DNA of 64,000 nt, taken from the NCBI GenBank assembly GCA_007134845.1, contig SLKA01000062.1, forward strand, positions 1 to 64,000. Direction: 5' to 3'. The notes beneath the pieces are model-generated. The model searched no databases. It had not been told where the DNA came from and worked only from the letters and a program-made list of their open reading frames with translations. Below, piece after piece: positions 32,870 through 41,747 of this stretch. The translations under genes and the position numbers were made by a program. This DNA is from Balneolales bacterium. Lineage in GTDB: Bacteria > Bacteroidota > Rhodothermia > Balneolales > Natronogracilivirgulaceae. Position 1 is the stretch's first letter. Each line of letters opens with the position of its first letter.

Positions 32870-33874
32870 TCAAGGCTTCTTCAACATTCCTGCAACATTG
32901 ACAAATTTGCGGTCAGGTTGACGCAGGTTGGCGCCTGCTATCCGGATATTCCGCTGGAGTCCGTCAAATTTCGCACGCTTGACGGCACTCTTGCGGAACA
33001 GCCGGCGATATTCCTGGAGATCCAGCTCTTCCCAATAATCAATATCACGATCGGCGCTATCCGGCCGGGCAAACAACCTCTCTTCCGATCCGCTTCGCGC
33101 TTTGCGATTCCATGGACAGACATCCTGGCAGATATCGCACCCGAAAATCCATTCCCCCATCTGCTCCTGGTATTTAACCGGGACCTCATCACGCAACTCG
33201 ATGGTAAGGTAAGATATGCACTTGCTGCCATCGACCTTGTACGGCTCATAGATGGCATCGGTCGGACAGGCATCGATGCACCGGGTACAGGTGCCACAAT
33301 GGTCTGCCATCGGTTCGTCATACTCAAATTCCGCATCCAGGATCATCTCACCCAGGAAATACCAGGAGCCCCAATCACGGTTAAGTACATTGGTGTGCTT
33401 GCCCATCCACCCAATACCCGATTCCACTGCCCAGGCTTTGTCCAGAACCGGTGCTGTATCCACAAAAACACGCCCTTCCACCTTTCCGATTACCTGCTCG
33501 GCAAACGCAAACAGTTCGAACAGTTTTTCCTTGAGCACAATGTGATAATCCTCTCCCATTGCGTATTTTGAGATTTTCGGTTTTTCCGATGAGAGCTGCC
33601 GGCCGGCCAAATCCGGCTGGTGGTAGCTCATCATCACCGATACCACCGATTTCGCGCCGGGAACCAGTTTTCCCGGATCTACACGCTTATCAAAGTGATT
33701 CTCCATCCATTGCATGGATCCGTGCCGTCCCTCCTTAAGCCACTGTTCCAGTCGTGTCTCCTCTTCTATAAGACGGCGTGCTTTTGCAAAGCCAATGGCG
33801 TCAAAACCCAGCCTGAGTGCTTCACGACGGATCAATCCGGTACGCTCGGTGGTATTTTTGGGCAGTCTGGTCAT
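32870..33874 (-). CDS. queG: Epoxyqueuosine reductase
   Basis: HCGTCTRCIDACPTDAI and CDICQDVCPWNRKA 4Fe-4S motifs; YGREHY-type N-domain. Confidence 0.93.
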   Translation of the reverse strand: MTRLPKNTTERTGLIRREALRLGFDAIGFAKARRLIEEETRLEQWLKEGRHGSMQWMENHFDKRVDPGKLVPGAKSVVSVMMSYHQPDLAGRQLSSEKPKISKYAMGEDYHIVLKEKLFELFAFAEQVIGKVEGRVFVDTAPVLDKAWAVESGIGWMGKHTNVLNRDWGSWYFLGEMILDAEFEYDEPMADHCGTCTRCIDACPTDAIYEPYKVDGSKCISYLTIELRDEVPVKYQEQMGEWIFGCDICQDVCPWNRKARSGSEERLFARPDSADRDIDYWEELDLQEYRRLFRKSAVKRAKFDGLQRNIRIAGANLRQPDRKFVNVAGMLKKP

Positions 33875-33897
33875 TTTTGAAGCAGACCCTTTGAGGT

Positions 33898-33997
33898 TCA
33901 GTGGTTTTTTTTGGGAATCAGCGGTTTTTTTGGGAATCAGCGGTTTTTTGGGGAATCAGCGGTTTTTGGGGATCAGCGGTTTTTGGGGATCAGCGGT
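33898..33997. repeat. Short tandem repeat array (ATCAGCGG-T(n)-GGG) between the VSD-like gene and queG
   Basis: ATCAGCGG at 33917, 33936, 33955, 33972, 33989 plus degenerate TTCAGTGG at 33898; period 19 then 17. Confidence 0.92.
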
Positions 33998-35144
33998 TTT
34001 CTTTGATGCCGGCAGCACGAGTTGTGCCGGTATTTGGGGTGGAGCTGCCGTCAGGATAGGAGTCTGAGTCATCCGCAGTTTTCATCAGCTCCTCCCTGAG
34101 TCGTCGCCGAAAATCCTCTTCGTCTTCCGCCAGATCACGCAGCTTCCACTGCTGCACCATCACTTGCTGCTTGACAATTTCAAGCGAGCGGTCCACTGTG
34201 TCAACAACCAGTCGATTGAGTTCGGTATCTTCCTCCTTGAGCAGAATGGCATCAAAAAGTACATCGGCTGCCTCATTGATCAAAACCCGGTTGCGCTCCG
34301 ACGCCAGATCCTGCATTATTCCATTGATCACACTGAACACCATGTCGCCAATGGCCTTCTCGATCGTATTCCTCACAAGCGACCCGAATATCGGGATCTG
34401 TTCCAGCCGGGCAAATTCCTCGTTTTCGTCCACTGCCTTGTTGATCCGTTCCTGTACATATTCGCGAATATCATCGCGGTAGCCGTCATAATTGTCATTG
34501 GCCACTTTTTCGATGCGGTGGGACATCCATTCCACCAGAGATTCCCTCTGCGGCATCACCACCTCGTTGACAATCCGGTCCACTACAGGTCCGCCATTGC
34601 GCACTTCGCGCTGGATATCGGAAAGGATATTGAGCGTCACCCTGTCGGAAAGCTCCTCAAGCAGTATTCCGTAATATTTCCGGATGAAACGGATCAGCGC
34701 CGTGTCACTCAGGTCAATGATGCCGTTTTTCTGAAGCCGGTAGGTGATGGAAATGATCCGGAGCAGGCGCAGAAAACGGAATCCGCCTACAGGAATACAG
34801 CCCAGAAGGTCATAAAAATGGATGAATGGAAAGAAAAACCAGCGATGGTACATCCGGTGATAGACCGCCATAGCCCATCTGATGAAAAACTCGACCAGAA
34901 ATACAGAAACAAACATCAGATCAATGAGAATGAAGCGCGGATGGACCGTCGCGGTGTACATGTCGGTAAAATCCGGTGCGATTTGATACAGATAGCTTCG
35001 GATCAGCTCATATTCAAAAAGCCAGTCGAAAACAATCCAGGCAAGATTGACCACAAGCAGGGTGATCATCAGAATGTCAAGAAGAAAAAAGCCAATTTGT
35101 CCGCCCTCACGAACCGTTTTACCTTGAGTTGTCATGCCATTCAT
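33990..35144 (-). CDS. Voltage-sensor-like four-helix membrane protein with large cytoplasmic C-terminal region, no recognisable pore
   Basis: S2-like LMFVSVFLVEFFIRWAMAVY, S3-like FFFPFIHFYDLLGCIPV, S4-like FRFLRLLRIISITYRL; no S5-P-S6 afterwards. Confidence 0.6.
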   Translation of the reverse strand: MNGMTTQGKTVREGGQIGFFLLDILMITLLVVNLAWIVFDWLFEYELIRSYLYQIAPDFTDMYTATVHPRFILIDLMFVSVFLVEFFIRWAMAVYHRMYHRWFFFPFIHFYDLLGCIPVGGFRFLRLLRIISITYRLQKNGIIDLSDTALIRFIRKYYGILLEELSDRVTLNILSDIQREVRNGGPVVDRIVNEVVMPQRESLVEWMSHRIEKVANDNYDGYRDDIREYVQERINKAVDENEEFARLEQIPIFGSLVRNTIEKAIGDMVFSVINGIMQDLASERNRVLINEAADVLFDAILLKEEDTELNRLVVDTVDRSLEIVKQQVMVQQWKLRDLAEDEEDFRRRLREELMKTADDSDSYPDGSSTPNTGTTRAAGIKENR

Positions 35145-35525
35145 TATCCGGAATTGTTATTGTTTCATTCAACGATGATAACCTGTACAGCTGCAACTTT
35201 CAAAAGATGATTTTCAAAGCGGCAGGAAACCCTTGCGAAATGCCGTAAACGGATGTATTCCATTGATTGTTTTCCGGACTTTGGAATCTTGTGAGAATCC
35301 ATTGCCTCCTCTGATGATTTCAGGGATCACCGCATTATCCGCCAAAATGATTCATGATGATTGATGTTTCACATGATTGATGTTACACATGCAAGTTGTA
35401 TTTTCTCGTTGTGCTTTCTGATTGTATCTTCAGTTGTCGTACCAGGTACTTTTCCTGCTTCCATTGTACAATCGGTACAGGGACGCGCTATTGATCAACA
35501 CCGACTTCGTGATACTTTCTCATTC

Positions 35526-36266
35526 ATGACACGTTTCGACTCCTGCATTGCCCGGGTTCAAAGCAAATACCAATTCTGGTTCCCCTGGGGAATCGCGATT
35601 TTATTGTTTGCTCTGGTACAGGGTGCCACCCTCGAAAAAATCAGCTCAGATGTAACCACGCGGGTCTGGCAGGATGGTGTCGCAGTTCAGTCCACATCAT
35701 CCCTCTATTATCACACAGATGGAACCCTTGTCATCCACTCCACCGAACCCGAAGAGCTGATCATCAAGACCAACCGGCTTGGGGAAATGTATGCATATCA
35801 TCCGGAAAACAATACTGTCGAATATGAGCAGAATCCGGATATGAGCTCCGAGACCAGCCAGTTTTATCTTTTTTTTCAGGGTCTGACCGACGATATGGGT
35901 TTGCGCAGAATGGGATTTCGTCAGTCCGGCTCCGATTTCACGGATGAAAATGATATCTCATACTGGGATCCGCCCCCTGAACTTGCTACCCGTATTTCCA
36001 AAGCCGAGCTGGTCCACCAGAATTACCGTCCCATCTACATTGCCATACATGATGTGGCGGACCGCATCATTCAGCAAACCTATTTCCATTCCTACACGGA
36101 AATACTGGACCATGATTTTCCCCGGAAGATCACAACCATACAATACGAATCTGAACAGGACTCGGTCGTCATGCAGACCCTGTTCGAAAACATCCGAATT
36201 AATGAGCAGGCCGACAGCCCTTTCTTTGATTTTCAGATACCCGATGATGCCCGGATTATCCGTTAG
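35526..36266 (+). CDS. LolA-fold outer-membrane lipoprotein carrier-like protein
   Basis: Signal anchor followed by LolA-like beta-rich sequence; start placed at MTRFDSCIARVQ. Weak motif evidence. Confidence 0.5.
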   Translation: MTRFDSCIARVQSKYQFWFPWGIAILLFALVQGATLEKISSDVTTRVWQDGVAVQSTSSLYYHTDGTLVIHSTEPEELIIKTNRLGEMYAYHPENNTVEYEQNPDMSSETSQFYLFFQGLTDDMGLRRMGFRQSGSDFTDENDISYWDPPPELATRISKAELVHQNYRPIYIAIHDVADRIIQQTYFHSYTEILDHDFPRKITTIQYESEQDSVVMQTLFENIRINEQADSPFFDFQIPDDARIIR

Positions 36267-36762
36267 CGCCACCGTGTGGTTTATCTCACTTGCCCTGTTG
36301 CTGACCCTCATGGCTGCAAATAACGTCATGTCACAATCATTGCGGACTGACCTGGCGCTTGTCAGGCTGGCATCAGATATCCCGGTAACCGGCGAAAGCG
36401 GCATTGACCATCGATTTCAACGGATAAACGACGACGATGCCGTGGAACGCAGCCGGCCACCCAGACTGCTGGGGCGCAATGTACTGGAGCGTTTCAACCC
36501 GGTTTCGCTTGTAATGGCCGGTTCACTTTATGGTTATCAGAATGCGATCTCCCCCCAGCTTTCAAACCGATGTATCTATCATCCGTCATGCTCTGCCTTC
36601 AGCCGGGAGATCATCAGTGAACGGGGTTTGATTCCGGGAGTTTTTCTGACTGCTGACCGTATTTCCCGCTGCAACCGGATATCTGCAATGGATGCTCCAC
36701 AGCACAGATTTGAATTTCGGTTAGGCCGCATCATCGATGAAACCGAACGTTATCATAAATGA
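36244..36762 (+). CDS. yidD: YidD-family membrane protein insertion efficiency factor
   Basis: NRCIYHPSCSAFSREIISERGLIPGVFLTADRISRCNR matches the YidD core; start placed at 36244 (MMPGLSVS), overlapping the upstream gene. Confidence 0.8.
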   Translation: MMPGLSVSATVWFISLALLLTLMAANNVMSQSLRTDLALVRLASDIPVTGESGIDHRFQRINDDDAVERSRPPRLLGRNVLERFNPVSLVMAGSLYGYQNAISPQLSNRCIYHPSCSAFSREIISERGLIPGVFLTADRISRCNRISAMDAPQHRFEFRLGRIIDETERYHK

Positions 36763-37670
36763 GTCCTTCGCGCACCGCACACCTGCCCCTGTTTGTATTT
36801 CTGCTGATGTTTTTTTCGTCTGGATTACTTGAGGCATCAGAGCGCGGTGAAATTCGCTTTATCCGGCATCTCATGGAACAGCAATTCTGGGGTGATGCGC
36901 TATTTGCCATAGAGAAATTTGAAAATGAGCATCATCAGCATCTTGAACGGGAAACGCAATTGCGGGATTCCCTGCATTTCTGGGCAGGATGGTCTGCCTA
37001 CAACCGGATGATGCTCCCGGACGCCATTGGGAGATTTCAGAAAATATCGGAAACCCATCCCGGCTATCTGCAAGCAGCTTTTTATACGTTTTACCTGCGA
37101 ACCTATGAGGCGAGTGTTCATGGTGATCAAAAAGAACTCCTCGCATCAAAAGAAGAACTGAAGCTAACCGGTTTCAGCCGGGAAATCCATTCCGAACTTC
37201 AGTCATTTCAACTGGCCGGAATGAATCTTTTACTCAGAGATTTTGACGGATTTGAGTACCATTCCGGCGCATTTACCGGCAACTTCTTTGCCATGGCACA
37301 CGAGCAGGATCATCTCGGAGATTATGCCAGGGAATTAAAGAAAGCAGATGGAAAATCACCGTTTGCCGCAGCTTTGATGTCCGCCGCCATTCCCGGCAGC
37401 GGAAAAATCTATGCCGGCCGGCACGGGGCAGGAATAAGCTCTTTTCTGCAAGTTGCCGTTTTTGGAGGGATATTCGCTGAAAGTCTGATACGGGCCGGAC
37501 CCGGGCATCCTCGCACCTGGGCAACAGGATCCGCATTCGGATTGTTCTATGTATCAAATATTTGGGGCAGCGCAATAGCTGTAAGAATCACACAGGAAGA
37601 AATCTATGAAGAAGTTGATCAGCGTATATTGTTTGATCTGCATATTCCCCTGCGCTCTGTTTTCCGCTGA
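36759..37670 (+). CDS. Membrane protein with C-terminal IPGSGKIYAG domain
   Basis: Signal peptide, TPR-like middle, AIPGSGKIYAGRHGAGISSFLQ hydrophobic C-terminus. Confidence 0.65.
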   Translation: MSPSRTAHLPLFVFLLMFFSSGLLEASERGEIRFIRHLMEQQFWGDALFAIEKFENEHHQHLERETQLRDSLHFWAGWSAYNRMMLPDAIGRFQKISETHPGYLQAAFYTFYLRTYEASVHGDQKELLASKEELKLTGFSREIHSELQSFQLAGMNLLLRDFDGFEYHSGAFTGNFFAMAHEQDHLGDYARELKKADGKSPFAAALMSAAIPGSGKIYAGRHGAGISSFLQVAVFGGIFAESLIRAGPGHPRTWATGSAFGLFYVSNIWGSAIAVRITQEEIYEEVDQRILFDLHIPLRSVFR

Positions 37671-38538
37671 GACCGGGTCTGATTCGAGTGCCGGTTTTCT
37701 TGAAGCTGAAATCATTCCGGATATCAGGATTTTTGATACTTGGCGGGCACTGATGGATGAGCATGAATACCGTGCGGCTTCTGTAGAATCCGAAAGAATT
37801 TTTTTTCATTCCCATGACCGGCTTATACGCATGCAGGCTATACTGGCCCGCACCTGGGCTTTGAAACATTTGGGTGATTACAACCAGGCATTTGAAAACC
37901 TGCGTCGGGCTTCCCCCCGCGATCTTCCGCCGGAACTGCAGTATCTCATTCATCATGAAAGGACACTATTAATGTACCTCCGGGAAGACTGGGAAGGCGT
38001 ACTGGCAGAATCAGCTCGGCTGAACAACCTGGTCCAGGATCATGGCTGGCGGCTTCTTACCGGATATCTACCCATTTTGGCACTTCTGGAGCTGGAGCGA
38101 TGGGATGAAAGCGGTACTAAAATGAAGGCTTATCTCAACGAATTGGGTGTACCTGCATCCTTGCCCTCGTCCCCGCCGGATCACATCAGCCCCCGCAAGG
38201 CCGTCCTTCTATCCACATTCATCCCCGGTTCAGGACAAATATACGCCGGCAAGACCGGCGAAGGCCTCGGAAGCGCCGGATTGCAGCTTGCAGCTCTGGG
38301 ATGGGGTGCATACAACGTCTATAACGGATTTTATGCCACGGCACTATTTACCGGAGGCGGACTGTTTCAGGCGTTTTATTTTGGTGGCATTGACAGGGCG
38401 GAATATCATGCTGTCGGCCGCAACAGGAAAGCGGCTGAAGATTACAAACGGGCTGTCACTGAATGGTTCCTGGAACAGATTGAGCCGGTGCTGATAAAAA
38501 AAAGGCAAACCCTTTCGGACTCGCCTTTTTCACAATAA
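37606..38538 (+). CDS. Paralogous membrane protein with C-terminal IPGSGQIYAG domain
   Basis: Signal peptide MKKLISVYCLICIFPCALFSAE; FIPGSGQIYAGKTGEGLGSAGLQL; tandem paralog of the preceding gene. Confidence 0.65.
   Translation: MKKLISVYCLICIFPCALFSAETGSDSSAGFLEAEIIPDIRIFDTWRALMDEHEYRAASVESERIFFHSHDRLIRMQAILARTWALKHLGDYNQAFENLRRASPRDLPPELQYLIHHERTLLMYLREDWEGVLAESARLNNLVQDHGWRLLTGYLPILALLELERWDESGTKMKAYLNELGVPASLPSSPPDHISPRKAVLLSTFIPGSGQIYAGKTGEGLGSAGLQLAALGWGAYNVYNGFYATALFTGGGLFQAFYFGGIDRAEYHAVGRNRKAAEDYKRAVTEWFLEQIEPVLIKKRQTLSDSPFSQ
38499..38530. terminator. Bidirectional terminator-like hairpin inside the 3' end of the CDS
   Basis: AAAAAGGC(n16)GCCTTTTT between convergent genes. Confidence 0.6.
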
Positions 38539-38556
38539 AATACAATTTGTGCGCCG

Positions 38557-38979
38557 CTAATTGCTCCACATGAAGAATCTGGGATTATTGACATAGTTCT
38601 CAAAATTCTTTTCGTCAATAAGCTCAATAAGCAGCATGATCCAGTCAATTGTGGCCACAATGCCGCAGCCTCCTAAAGTCAGAATATAACCGACTCCGGT
38701 CATCGTCGCTGTTCCAAGATAGAAGCGGTGGATGCCAAGAGGACCAAGCACCCAGGCGAGTGCGAAAGCGAGCCCGGGTTGTTTGCCATGATCCGCTCCC
38801 TGCAAAGCTGTTGCTCCGAAGGCTCCGTTGAAGGCAGACATCGGATCGACATGCTGCGAAGTTGCGAACAGATCGTCTACTGCTGCTTCATCGATCGAAT
38901 AGCGTTGATTTGCGTCAGCAGCTGAAACCCAGGACAGTGTCAGAATCAGAACTGCAAGAAGTGAAAGTTTCTTCATCAT
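38557..38979 (-). CDS. TM2 domain-containing protein
   Basis: ALAWVLGPLGIHRFYLGTATMTGVGYILTLGGCGIVATIDWIMLL; signal peptide from MMKKLSLLAVLI. Confidence 0.85.
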   Translation of the reverse strand: MMKKLSLLAVLILTLSWVSAADANQRYSIDEAAVDDLFATSQHVDPMSAFNGAFGATALQGADHGKQPGLAFALAWVLGPLGIHRFYLGTATMTGVGYILTLGGCGIVATIDWIMLLIELIDEKNFENYVNNPRFFMWSN

Positions 38980-39092
38980 TAAATACCTCATTGACGGTTT
39001 ATTTTTATTAGTGTTAGACCCACTCTGACATTGAGGATACGTATCTTTCCCGGAAATAAGCAACACCTTTGCGAATTTTTAAACGAAAAACT

Positions 39093-39695
39093 TTAATAAG
39101 CTGCGAGTTTTTCTTTCAGATGCTTGTTCAGCAACTCCCTGGCCCGAAAGATGTGGGCCTTGACCGTTCCCAGGGGCAGTTCCAGCTCCTCGGCAATCTC
39201 TTCATAACTTTTTTCCTCCATATGGCGCATCCGCACCACCAGACGGTATTTTTCCGGCAAACTCTCCACGGCATCCCGAACCATGTTGCGTCGCTGTTTT
39301 CGGATGATATCCATGTCCGTGTGCATGCTTTCATCGGGCAGTTCCAGCTGCATCTCTCCGTCCTTTCCCTGAACAGGTTCGTCAATGGAAAGAGTGCTCA
39401 GTTTTTTCTTTCTGAGATGGTCAATGCTGTGATTTGTCGCAATGCGATAGATCCATGTCGAAAAGGCATACTGTCTGTTGTAGGATGCTAGACAATCAAA
39501 CGCTTTCATGAACGCTTCCTGCACCAGATCATCCACCACATCACGGTTGCGCACCAGCTTCAGGATATGATAATACAGGGCCCGTTGATATTTATCCACC
39601 AGACGCTGATAAGCATGCTGATCACCGGCAAGTGCGGCATCCACCCAGACAAGGTCCTTTCGGCTGCTATCGGTTGATGATGTATTATGAGTCAC
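39093..39695 (-). CDS. RNA polymerase sigma factor, sigma-70/ECF family
   Basis: Region 2 DDLVQEAFMKAFDCLASYNRQYAFSTWIYRIATNHSIDHLRKKK; region 4 YEEIAEELELPLGTVKAHIFRARELL. Confidence 0.94.
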   Translation of the reverse strand: MTHNTSSTDSSRKDLVWVDAALAGDQHAYQRLVDKYQRALYYHILKLVRNRDVVDDLVQEAFMKAFDCLASYNRQYAFSTWIYRIATNHSIDHLRKKKLSTLSIDEPVQGKDGEMQLELPDESMHTDMDIIRKQRRNMVRDAVESLPEKYRLVVRMRHMEEKSYEEIAEELELPLGTVKAHIFRARELLNKHLKEKLAAY

Positions 39696-39784
39696 TGCGG
39701 CTCTGCGTTTGCGTTCGGTGCGTATTCAGGAAATATCGGTTTTGACCTTGAAATATAGCAAGTTTCCATTTGAATCGAATACCA

Positions 39785-40630
39785 TTATTTGCGATAGACC
39801 ATCGCCCGCCACTCATTCTCCTTCCAGGTGCCAAGCAGCTCCATCGATGCATAGGCCGGATGATCCCTTATTGCCTGCACATCCTCTTCCAGAATCCCGG
39901 AAAGCATCAGAATGCCACCGGGAAAGAGACGACTGACAAGCTTTTCAGCCAATTCCAGCAGTATATTTCTGTTGATGTTGGCAAGGATAAGGTCGTATTT
40001 CTCCTCCGCCGATATCATCTCCGTTGATCCGATCCGGATTTCCAGACGGTCACTGACAGCGTTCAATCGGGCATTTTCAATGGCATTGTCGTAACTCCAT
40101 GGATCGATGTCAATTCCAGTCGCTTTTTCCGCTCCCAGCCTGAGCGCGGCAATCGCCAAAATTCCGGTGCCTGTTCCCATGTCAAGTACAACGACATCCT
40201 TTCGCACAAACTCGGGCAGCAACCTGAGAAGCAGTCGGGTCGTTTCATGATATCCCGTTCCGAATGCCATTTTCGGATCTATGGTGATCGGGATGGTCCC
40301 GGCAGGCGCAGGCTGATCTGCCCAGGTCGGATGAATGTAAAATCTGCCAATGGTCTGCGGCTGAATGGTTTTCTCCCACTCTTCGTTCCAGTTCCGCTCC
40401 TGCTGTATCTCTTCATCCAGGATACGCCATGTTCCACCAGTCTGTTCCTCCAGCCATTGATTAAGCCGTATTCTTGTGCTTTCTGTAAATTTATCTGCCG
40501 GAATCCACGCATCCATTCTGTCGTTAAGCTGCTCGAAACCTTCAAATCCAAAGGCAAGAAGATCATCTGCAGCAATTTCATGGTCTTCCTGCGGTATGGA
40601 AAGTCTGATTTTGAGATAGTTATTTTTCAT
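39785..40630 (-). CDS. prmA: Ribosomal protein L11 methyltransferase
   Basis: MKNNYLKIRLSIP...; DPKMAFGTGYHETTRLLLRLL; VLDMGTGTGILAIAALRLGA. The ORF-track N-terminal extension to 41329 lies over the peptidase gene. Confidence 0.93.
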   Translation of the reverse strand: MKNNYLKIRLSIPQEDHEIAADDLLAFGFEGFEQLNDRMDAWIPADKFTESTRIRLNQWLEEQTGGTWRILDEEIQQERNWNEEWEKTIQPQTIGRFYIHPTWADQPAPAGTIPITIDPKMAFGTGYHETTRLLLRLLPEFVRKDVVVLDMGTGTGILAIAALRLGAEKATGIDIDPWSYDNAIENARLNAVSDRLEIRIGSTEMISAEEKYDLILANINRNILLELAEKLVSRLFPGGILMLSGILEEDVQAIRDHPAYASMELLGTWKENEWRAMVYRK

Positions 40631-40631
40631 A

Positions 40632-40688
40632 AATAATGGTATCGGGAATAATGGTATCGGGATGATGGTATCGGGATGATGGTTCGGG
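40632..40688. repeat. Four tandem 13-15-bp units directly upstream of prmA
   Basis: AATAATGGTATCGGG x2, ATGATGGTATCGGG, ATGATGGTTCGGG. Confidence 0.9.
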
Positions 40689-40694
40689 AAGGTA

Positions 40695-41732
40695 TCAGCG
40701 AATGCGGTTATAGACAAGTTCAAGCAGCACTTCCCCGACAGCCTGCAATGTTTCGGTACTGATGATATCCATATCGTCGGCATGCGTATGCCAGTGCTCC
40801 GGGAAGTTGATAGCGGTTTGCAGTGGCCGGGGTGGCTTGTGATGAATGATATTGATCGTTGGAATGCCGGTTTTCCGATTGATGATCCAGTGGTCATCGG
40901 CGATGGATGACCCTTTCTCATCGACAAAAAGATGATCGTAACCCATCTGTCGTGCGATTTCCCAGACCTCGTCAACCAGCCCGGGAGCGTATTGCATGGA
41001 AAAACCCTCCCGGGGAAAAACAGCATCACCGGCTCCCACCATATCCAGCAGCACACCAAAGCGCGGCCGGTATTCCGGCACCGGCGGATTTTCAGACCAG
41101 TACCGTGAACCAAGAAAATAGTAATCCAAGTCACCTTCGCGCCCATAGTCTTCGCCGTCAAAAAGCAGGATATCGACTCCAAGCGGCGGCGGATGGTCGT
41201 GGAATATCCGCGCAAATTCCAGTAGAACACCAACACCGCTTCCCCCGTCATCAGCTCCGGGGATAGGCTGACTGCGTTTGAGGGGATCGGGATCCTTTTC
41301 TGCACGCGGACGGGTATCCCAGTGGGCAAGCAGCATTACGCGGTCGCCCATCCCGGGACGAAATGATGCAATGATATTGCCCATCCGGTACATTTCACCG
41401 GAATATCCTGTATGGGTGAACTGCTGAACGTAGACGGCCTGGGATCCGGCATAGCTCTGAAGTGTGCCGACAAGGTAGTCCCTGGTCTTCCGGTGACCTT
41501 CCGAACCCGGATTTCTCGGGCCAAAAGAAACCTGTCGTTCAATAAAGTGATAAGCCGAATCAGCTGAAAAAGCCGGCACTTCACGATCACGGTCAACAAA
41601 GGAGAGGCGAGGGGCACTCACCCCGGAGTCACGCTCTTTTCTGTCGCAAGCCGATGCTGCCACCAGAAACAAGGTAAAGGCGACAAATGCGATATAGGCG
41701 ACAAATGCCATCTGGATAACCCGTCCTGTCAC
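40695..41732 (-). CDS. M28 family peptidase / glutaminyl-peptide cyclotransferase-like lipoprotein
   Basis: AHWDTRPRAEKDP, GADDGGSGVGVLLE, LFDGEDYG metal-site motifs. Confidence 0.88.
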   Translation of the reverse strand: MTGRVIQMAFVAYIAFVAFTLFLVAASACDRKERDSGVSAPRLSFVDRDREVPAFSADSAYHFIERQVSFGPRNPGSEGHRKTRDYLVGTLQSYAGSQAVYVQQFTHTGYSGEMYRMGNIIASFRPGMGDRVMLLAHWDTRPRAEKDPDPLKRSQPIPGADDGGSGVGVLLEFARIFHDHPPPLGVDILLFDGEDYGREGDLDYYFLGSRYWSENPPVPEYRPRFGVLLDMVGAGDAVFPREGFSMQYAPGLVDEVWEIARQMGYDHLFVDEKGSSIADDHWIINRKTGIPTINIIHHKPPRPLQTAINFPEHWHTHADDMDIISTETLQAVGEVLLELVYNRIR

Positions 41733-41747
41733 AAGGTCACCATCAGG

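Noticed and set aside
33898-33997. G-quadruplex in the queG leader repeat
   Set aside because: GGG/GGGG runs are spaced by ~15 nt, too long for a canonical quadruplex.
33714-34067. 117-aa plus ORF with repeated GISGFLGNQRF motifs
   Set aside because: Its repetitive part is the intergenic tandem repeat and the rest is antisense to queG and the VSD-like gene.
34164-35210. 348-aa plus ORF antisense to the VSD-like gene
   Set aside because: His/Lys-rich shadow ORF; the minus-strand frame has clear TM and voltage-sensor features.
40631-41329. N-terminal extension of the prmA ORF
   Set aside because: It lies in another frame over the M28 peptidase gene and has no domain similarity; PrmA starts at 40630.
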